From assembly GCA_021784995.1 (NCBI GenBank), contig JAJYHA010000477.1, positions 1-9,525 on the forward strand: 9,525 nucleotides of DNA, written 5' to 3'. Each line of letters opens with the position of its first letter. The stretch's first letter is position 1. A model generated the notes under the pieces. The model had not been told where the DNA came from. It saw only the letters and a program-made list of their open reading frames with translations, and ran no database searches. This stretch comes from Myxococcales bacterium. Its GTDB lineage: Bacteria > Myxococcota > Myxococcia > Myxococcales > Anaeromyxobacteraceae. A program made the position numbers and the translations under genes. Positions 5,709-9,525 of this stretch are shown in pieces.

Positions 5709-7091
5709 CTACTCGACGGTCACCTTCGGCAGCCGCGCCAGGGAGGCGCGGATCTTCTCCTCCGGGTAGGCGAAGTCCTCCAGCTGGCCCGACAGGAAGG
5801 CGTCATAGGAGGCCATGTCGAGCTGGCCGTGACCGGAGAGGCCGAAGAGGATCACCCGCTCCTTCCCCTCCTCGCGGGCGCGCAGGGCCTCGTCGATCGC
5901 CCCGCGGATGGCGTGCGACGACTCGGGCGCCGGCACGATGGCCTCGGTGCGGGCGAACTGCACGGCCGCCTCGAAGCAGGTGTTCTGGGCGTACGCGCGC
6001 GCCTCCACCTGGCCCGCCGCCACGAGCTGCGACACGAGCGGCGACGCGCCGTGGTAACGCAGCCCGCCCGCGTGGATCCCGGGCGGAACGAAGTCGTGAC
6101 CGAGCGTGTACATCTTGGCGATGGGCGCCAACTTCGCCGTGTCGCCGTAGTCGAAGGCGTAGACGCCCTTCGTCAGCGTGGGGCAGCTGGTCGGCTCGCA
6201 GGCGAGCACCCGGACCGACCTGCCGGCCGCGCGATCGCCGAGGAAGGGGAAGGCCAGGCCCGCGAAGTTCGACCCGCCGCCGTGGCAGCCGATCACGACG
6301 TCCGGGTAGTCGCCCGTCAGCTTCATCTGCTGCTTGGCCTCCAGGCCGATGACGGTCTGGTGCAGCAGCACGTGGTTGAGCACGCTGCCGAGGGCGTACT
6401 TCGTGTCGTCGTGGGTGGCGGCGTCCTCCACCGCCTCCGAGATGGCGATCCCGAGGCTGCCCTCGCTCTGCGGGTCCTGCGCCAGGATCGCGCGGCCCGA
6501 CTGCGTCTCGACCGAGGGCGAGGCGAACACCTGCGCGCCCCAGAGCTGCATCATGCTCTTCCGGTAGGGCTTCTGCGTGTAGGAGACCTTCACCATGTAG
6601 ACGGTGCACGCGAGCCCGAACATCTGGCACGCCAGGGCGAGCGAGCTCCCCCACTGGCCGGCCCCCGTCTCGGTGGCGAGGCGCCGCGTCCCGGCCAGCT
6701 TGTTGTAGTAGGCCTGCGGCACGGCGGAGTTGGGCTTGTGCGAGCCGGCGGGAGAGACCCCCTCGTACTTGTAGTAGATGCGCGCCGGGGTCCCGAGCGC
6801 CTGCTCCAGGCGGCGGGCCCGGTAGAGGGGAGCGGGGCGCCAGAGGCGGTACACCTCGCGGATCGCCTCGGGGATGGCGATCCACCGCTCCGGGGAGACC
6901 TCCTGCTCGATCAGCGCCATCGGGAAGATGGGCGCGAGGTCCTGCGGGACGATGGGCTTCAGCGTGCCGGGGTGGATCACCGGCGCGAGGGGGCCCGGCA
7001 TGTCGGGGATGATGTTGTACCAGTGCGTGGGCAGCTCGCGCTCGGCGAGCGGAAACTTGGTCTGCATCTGCCCATCCGACCCGAAGGCCAT
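5709..7091 (-). CDS. trpB: Tryptophan synthase beta chain, TrpB2 type
   Basis: Pyridoxal-phosphate enzyme of 460 residues that condenses indole with L-serine to L-tryptophan in the cytoplasm. The PLP-binding lysine is K119 in [11 protein letters not shown] (113-123). The catalytic glutamate region is [10 protein letters not shown] (139-148), and the phosphate loop is [10 protein letters not shown] (269-278). Other conserved stretches are [17 protein letters not shown] [14 protein letters not shown] (381-394) and [12 protein letters not shown] (415-426). The longer length, extended N-terminus ([11 protein letters not shown], 22-32) and SHKPNSA wording are features of the TrpB2 branch, which often lacks a linked trpA and pairs poorly with TrpA. 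No trpA or other trp gene is visible here. The ATG at 7091 is preceded by only a weak ribosome site (GGGGGC); the ATG at codon 9 is a possible alternative. It is divergent from the glycosyltransferase gene. Confidence 0.93.
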   Translation of the reverse strand: MAFGSDGQMQTKFPLAERELPTHWYNIIPDMPGPLAPVIHPGTLKPIVPQDLAPIFPMALIEQEVSPERWIAIPEAIREVYRLWRPAPLYRARRLEQALGTPARIYYKYEGVSPAGSHKPNSAVPQAYYNKLAGTRRLATETGAGQWGSSLALACQMFGLACTVYMVKVSYTQKPYRKSMMQLWGAQVFASPSVETQSGRAILAQDPQSEGSLGIAISEAVEDAATHDDTKYALGSVLNHVLLHQTVIGLEAKQQMKLTGDYPDVVIGCHGGGSNFAGLAFPFLGDRAAGRSVRVLACEPTSCPTLTKGVYAFDYGDTAKLAPIAKMYTLGHDFVPPGIHAGGLRYHGASPLVSQLVAAGQVEARAYAQNTCFEAAVQFARTEAIVPAPESSHAIRGAIDEALRAREEGKERVILFGLSGHGQLDMASYDAFLSGQLEDFAYPEEKIRASLARLPKVTVE

Positions 7092-7195
7092 GCCCCCGTC
7101 AAGGGATGGAGACCCGGCTTGCGGACGCCCCGAATCGGACGCGGGGGCTCGTCAGGGCCGGGACTTCGACGGGTCGGAGCGGATACCCTCGGGGC
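7092..7195. other. Divergent intergenic region between trpB and the glycosyltransferase gene
   Basis: About 100 bp that must contain the start signals for two diverging units, assuming the GTG start at 7196. I see no convincing -35/-10 pair on either strand; TACCCT at 7184-7189 is a poor -10 candidate for the plus strand that would place transcription start almost on the GTG. Only a short palindrome (CGAC-GG-GTCG, 7168-7177) stands out. No attenuator-like leader peptide rich in tryptophan is visible before trpB. Confidence 0.4.
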
Positions 7196-8422
7196 GTGCT
7201 CGCGCCCGCCGGACAGACGGAGCCCGGGGCGGTCTCCACGATCCAGCGCGCCGAGGTGGTCGTGGCCGTCGACGGCGGCGCCGACACCGCCGAGGCGGTG
7301 CGCACCGCCCAGCGAATCGGCGCCCAGCTCGGGAGCGCAGGTCCGTCCCGGCCGGCGGCGCTGCTGCTCCTCTCCGAGGGCGCCCCGCCGCCGATGCCTC
7401 CCGAGGCGGCCACCCCCGGCGGCCCGCCGCTCCTCGCGTGGAGCCACCCCGGTCAGAGCGCGCTCGAGGCGACGCTGCGGGCGGCCGAGCGCTTCGGGGC
7501 GGCCGCGGCCGCGCTCGTGGTCTCCCGGGACGACCACCGGGAGGTGGAGGCTCACCGGCTGATCGCGCCCGTCGTGGACGGGGGCTTCGACCTGGTCTGC
7601 CCCTGGTACGCCAGCCACCGCTTCGACGCCGTGATCCACACGGCCCTGGTGACCCCGACGCTGCGCGCGCTCTTCGGCCGCCGCCTGCGCCGCCCGCTGG
7701 GGAGCGAGCTGGCCCTCTCGCGCCGCGCCGTGTCCCACCTGCTCGGTGACGCCTGGCTCGCCGATCCCACGCGCGCCGGCGATCCCATGTGGCTCCTCAC
7801 CGCCGTCCTGTCCCGCGACCTCCGCGTGGCCCAGGTCCACCTCGGCGCGCCGCCGCCGCGCCGCGAGGCGCCCGCGCTCGACCTGGCCGCCGCGCTGGCG
7901 AGCGTGGTGGGTCGGCTCTTCCACGAGGTGCGCCTCCACGCGCCGACGTGGCAGCGGGTGAAGGGAGCGCACGCGGTGCCCTCCTTCGGGGACGGGGCCG
8001 GGGTCGCCGCCCTGGCGGCCGACGCGCGGCCGCCGCCGATCGCGCCCATGGTCGCCGCCTTCCAGCTCGGGTACCGGGAGCTGGGACACCTGTGGGGCAC
8101 CCTCCTGCCCCCGCACACGCTCCTGGCGTTGAAGCACCTGTCGCGCCAGCCGGAGGAGCGCTTCGCGATCGACGACACGCTCTGGGCGCGCATCGTCTTC
8201 GACTTCGCCGTCGGCTACCACCTCGCCACCCTGGACCGCGCGCAGCTGCTCCGGGCCATGGTCCCGCTCTACCTGGGGTGGGCGGCCGGGTTCGTGCGGG
8301 AGGTGTGCGATCTGGCGCCGGCGGCGGTGGACGAGCGGACCGAGCGCCTGGGCCGTGCGTTCGAGGTCGCCAAGCCGTACCTCATCTCGCGGTGGCGCTG
8401 GCCCGACCGCTTCAATCCGTGA
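7196..8422 (+). CDS. Divergent family-2-like glycosyltransferase (glucosylglycerate/GPG synthase-like)
   Basis: Protein of about 408 residues from the GTG at 7196. I match it from memory to the GT-A family that includes glucosylglycerate and glucosyl-3-phosphoglycerate synthases. Matching segments in order: VVVAVDGGADTAEAVRTAQR (21-40); PGQSALEATLRAAERF (85-100); DLVCPWYASHRFDAVIHT (132-149); ALFGRRLRRPLGSELALS (158-175); DPMWLLTAVLSRDLRVAQVH (196-215); DLAAALASVVGRLFHEV (229-245); LWARIVFDFAVGYH (329-342) and PLYLGWAAGFVREV (357-370). Several expected active-site positions differ: Asp-x-Asp reads SRD (110-112) and Gly-Gly-Asp reads GSE (169-171). It may therefore be inactive or use another donor. 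No signal peptide. Start uncertain: the frame is open from an ATG at 7106, but those 30 residues look non-coding; GTG at 7256 is also possible. First gene of a three-gene plus-strand set. Confidence 0.6.
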   Translation: MLAPAGQTEPGAVSTIQRAEVVVAVDGGADTAEAVRTAQRIGAQLGSAGPSRPAALLLLSEGAPPPMPPEAATPGGPPLLAWSHPGQSALEATLRAAERFGAAAAALVVSRDDHREVEAHRLIAPVVDGGFDLVCPWYASHRFDAVIHTALVTPTLRALFGRRLRRPLGSELALSRRAVSHLLGDAWLADPTRAGDPMWLLTAVLSRDLRVAQVHLGAPPPRREAPALDLAAALASVVGRLFHEVRLHAPTWQRVKGAHAVPSFGDGAGVAALAADARPPPIAPMVAAFQLGYRELGHLWGTLLPPHTLLALKHLSRQPEERFAIDDTLWARIVFDFAVGYHLATLDRAQLLRAMVPLYLGWAAGFVREVCDLAPAAVDERTERLGRAFEVAKPYLISRWRWPDRFNP

Positions 8423-8432
8423 AGGAGACGTC

Positions 8433-9140
8433 ATGTGGAACGACGTGGAGCAGGCATTCCGGGACGGCGTGCACCGCGTCGCGCTGGTGGTGGCCGGCTT
8501 CTTGCCGGGCGCTCTGACCATGCTGCTGGTGATGGCCTTTGCCGTGGCCATCGCGTTCCTGGTCCGCTTCGCGCTGCGGCGCTTCCTGGCCGGCGTCGAC
8601 TTCGATCGGCGCGTCCACCGCTGGGGCCTCTCCTCGACCGCGGAGTGGGCGCCCGGCCGCGGCCCGGGCGCCCTCGCCGCCCACGCCGGCTTCTGGTTCG
8701 TGCTGCTGATCGGGCTCCTGGCGGGGCTGAAGGCGCTCGGCACCGAGGTCACCGACGCCCTGGCGGGGCGGACGCTCGCCTACGTCCCCAGGCTCCTCGA
8801 GGCGGCCGTCATCCTCGCGGTCGGCCTGCCGGTGGCCCGCTTCCTCCAGCGGACGGTGCTCATCAACGCCGTGAACATGCAGATCCACGCCGCGCGCCTG
8901 GTCAGCATGGCCGTGAAGTGGCTCGTGCTCGTCTTCACGGTGGCGCTCGCGCTGCACGAGCTCGGCGTCGGCGGCGAGGTCCTCACCATCTCCTTCGCGG
9001 TCGTCTTCGGCGGGATGGTGCTCGCGGTGGCGCTCGCGGTGGGCCTGGGCGCGCGCGGCGGGACCTCCCCGGGCGCCGAGCCGGGCCGGCGCGAGGAACG
9101 GCCGCCCGGGGAGGGCAGCGATGAGATCCACCACACCTGA
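8433..9140 (+). CDS. Five-helix membrane protein, conserved TM-helix (MscS-related) type
   Basis: An inner-membrane protein of 235 residues. Predicted membrane helices lie at about 18-48, 85-103, 118-140, 155-176 and 183-208. The segments YVPRLLEAAVILAVGLPVAR (117-136) and LTISFAVVFGGMVLAVALAV (184-203) followed by GLG resemble the repeated 'conserved TM helix' found in small mechanosensitive-channel relatives such as CmpX. The protein stops soon after the GLG where such proteins normally continue, ending in a hydrophilic tail rich in Gly, Glu and Arg (about 207-235). No MscS beta-domain is present, so channel activity is not established. ATG at 8433 is supported by AAGGAG (8422-8427) five nucleotides upstream; that site overlaps the stop of the preceding gene. 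The 3' end overlaps malQ by 20 nt, so the three genes are probably one transcript. Confidence 0.7.
   Translation: MWNDVEQAFRDGVHRVALVVAGFLPGALTMLLVMAFAVAIAFLVRFALRRFLAGVDFDRRVHRWGLSSTAEWAPGRGPGALAAHAGFWFVLLIGLLAGLKALGTEVTDALAGRTLAYVPRLLEAAVILAVGLPVARFLQRTVLINAVNMQIHAARLVSMAVKWLVLVFTVALALHELGVGGEVLTISFAVVFGGMVLAVALAVGLGARGGTSPGAEPGRREERPPGEGSDEIHHT
9108..9115 (+). promoter_or_regulatory. Ribosome binding site of malQ
   Basis: GGGGAGGG lies inside the end of the preceding coding sequence, five nucleotides before the ATG at 9121. It fixes the malQ start and the 20-nt overlap with the membrane-protein gene. Confidence 0.75.
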
Positions 9141-9525
9141 GCCGCTCCTGGCGCGGCGCCGCTCCGGGATCCTGCTCCACCCCACCTCGCTGCCGGGGCC
9201 GCACGGGGTGGGGGACCTGGGCGCGCCGGCGCGGCGCTTCGTCGAGTTCCTCGCCGCCGCCGGCCAGACCGTCTGGCAGGTGCTCCCGCTGGCGCCCACC
9301 GGCTACGGCGACTCGCCCTACCAGGCGCTCTCGGCCTTCGCCGGCAACCCGCTGCTCGTCGACCTCGACGAGCTGGCGGCGCGCGGCTGGCTCGCGCCGG
9401 ACGACCTCGCCCCGCCGCACCCCTTCCCGGACGGGGAGGTGGACTACGGCGAGGTCGCGCCCTGGAAGGCGGCCCTGCTGCGGCGGGCGGCGGCGGCCTT
9501 CGAGGCGCGCGCCGGGCCGGGCGAC
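9121..9525 (+). CDS. malQ: 4-alpha-glucanotransferase (MalQ, GH77), N-terminal 135 residues, cut by right edge
   Basis: Amylomaltase or disproportionating enzyme that transfers alpha-1,4-glucan segments between maltodextrins, acting in cytoplasmic glycogen or maltodextrin metabolism. The visible N-terminus is diagnostic of GH77: SGILLHPTSLPGPHGVGDLG (15-34), FVEFLAAAGQTVWQVLPLAP (41-60), TGYGDSPYQALSAFAGNPLL (61-80), LVDLDELAARGWL (80-92) and VDYGEVAPWKAALL (107-120). The catalytic aspartate and glutamate lie beyond the window. About a quarter of a typical protein of 500 residues is seen. The ATG at 9121 overlaps the preceding gene by 20 nt and has a strong GGGGAGGG ribosome site. Confidence 0.95.
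   Translation, partial: MRSTTPEPLLARRRSGILLHPTSLPGPHGVGDLGAPARRFVEFLAAAGQTVWQVLPLAPTGYGDSPYQALSAFAGNPLLVDLDELAARGWLAPDDLAPPHPFPDGEVDYGEVAPWKAALLRRAAAAFEARAGPGD

Noticed and set aside
7106..7195. Upstream ATG giving a 438-residue form of the glycosyltransferase
   Set aside because: The extra 30 residues do not resemble a glycosyltransferase start, and the ATG has AAGGG directly abutting it with no spacing. It would also leave only 14 bp between divergent genes, with no room for promoters.
7155..7200. Promoter for the plus-strand operon using TTCGAC and TACCCT
   Set aside because: The spacing between the elements is only 13 nt and both boxes are poor matches, so I do not list it as a promoter.
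6977..8752. A 591-codon minus-strand open frame opposite the glycosyltransferase gene
   Set aside because: It has low-complexity composition, is antisense to a gene with family-wide matches, and runs into the start of trpB in another frame.

Overview
The window is very GC-rich (by eye well over 70%). Codons are strongly biased to G or C at the third position and several genes start with GTG. The gene content and a PASTA-tailed FtsI in an apparent Gram-negative suggest a member of the Myxococcota, most like Anaeromyxobacter. That assignment comes from memory of such genomes, not from a database search.

The left half (1-5201, minus strand) is the start of a division and cell wall (dcw) operon read leftward: mraZ, a small STAS-domain gene, rsmH (mraW), ftsL, ftsI, and murE, which runs off the left edge. 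The genes are packed tightly: 13 nt between mraZ and STAS, 4-nt overlaps at STAS/rsmH and rsmH/ftsL, 10 nt between ftsL and ftsI, and 15 nt between ftsI and murE. Upstream of mraZ is a good sigma-70-type promoter (TTGACA, 17 nt, TAGATC). Immediately after its -10 box are three TGGNN boxes with exact 10-bp spacing, the layout known for MraZ operators. The predicted leader of about 200 nt carries a tandem 16-bp repeat (4.4 copies). The STAS gene between mraZ and rsmH is unusual.

The region 5202-5708 has no convincing gene. It holds the dcw promoter, operator and repeat, plus two hairpins downstream of trpB that may insulate the operon from trpB transcription. trpB (5709-7091, minus) encodes a TrpB2-type tryptophan synthase beta chain with no trpA beside it.

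Divergent from trpB, on the plus strand, is a compact three-gene set: a glycosyltransferase resembling glucosylglycerate or glucosyl-3-phosphoglycerate synthases but with altered active-site motifs, a five-helix membrane protein of the 'conserved TM helix'/MscS-related type, and malQ (4-alpha-glucanotransferase), cut by the right edge. These may form a glucan or osmolyte-related operon, which is inference. I found no RNA genes, CRISPR arrays, insertion sequences or phage genes.
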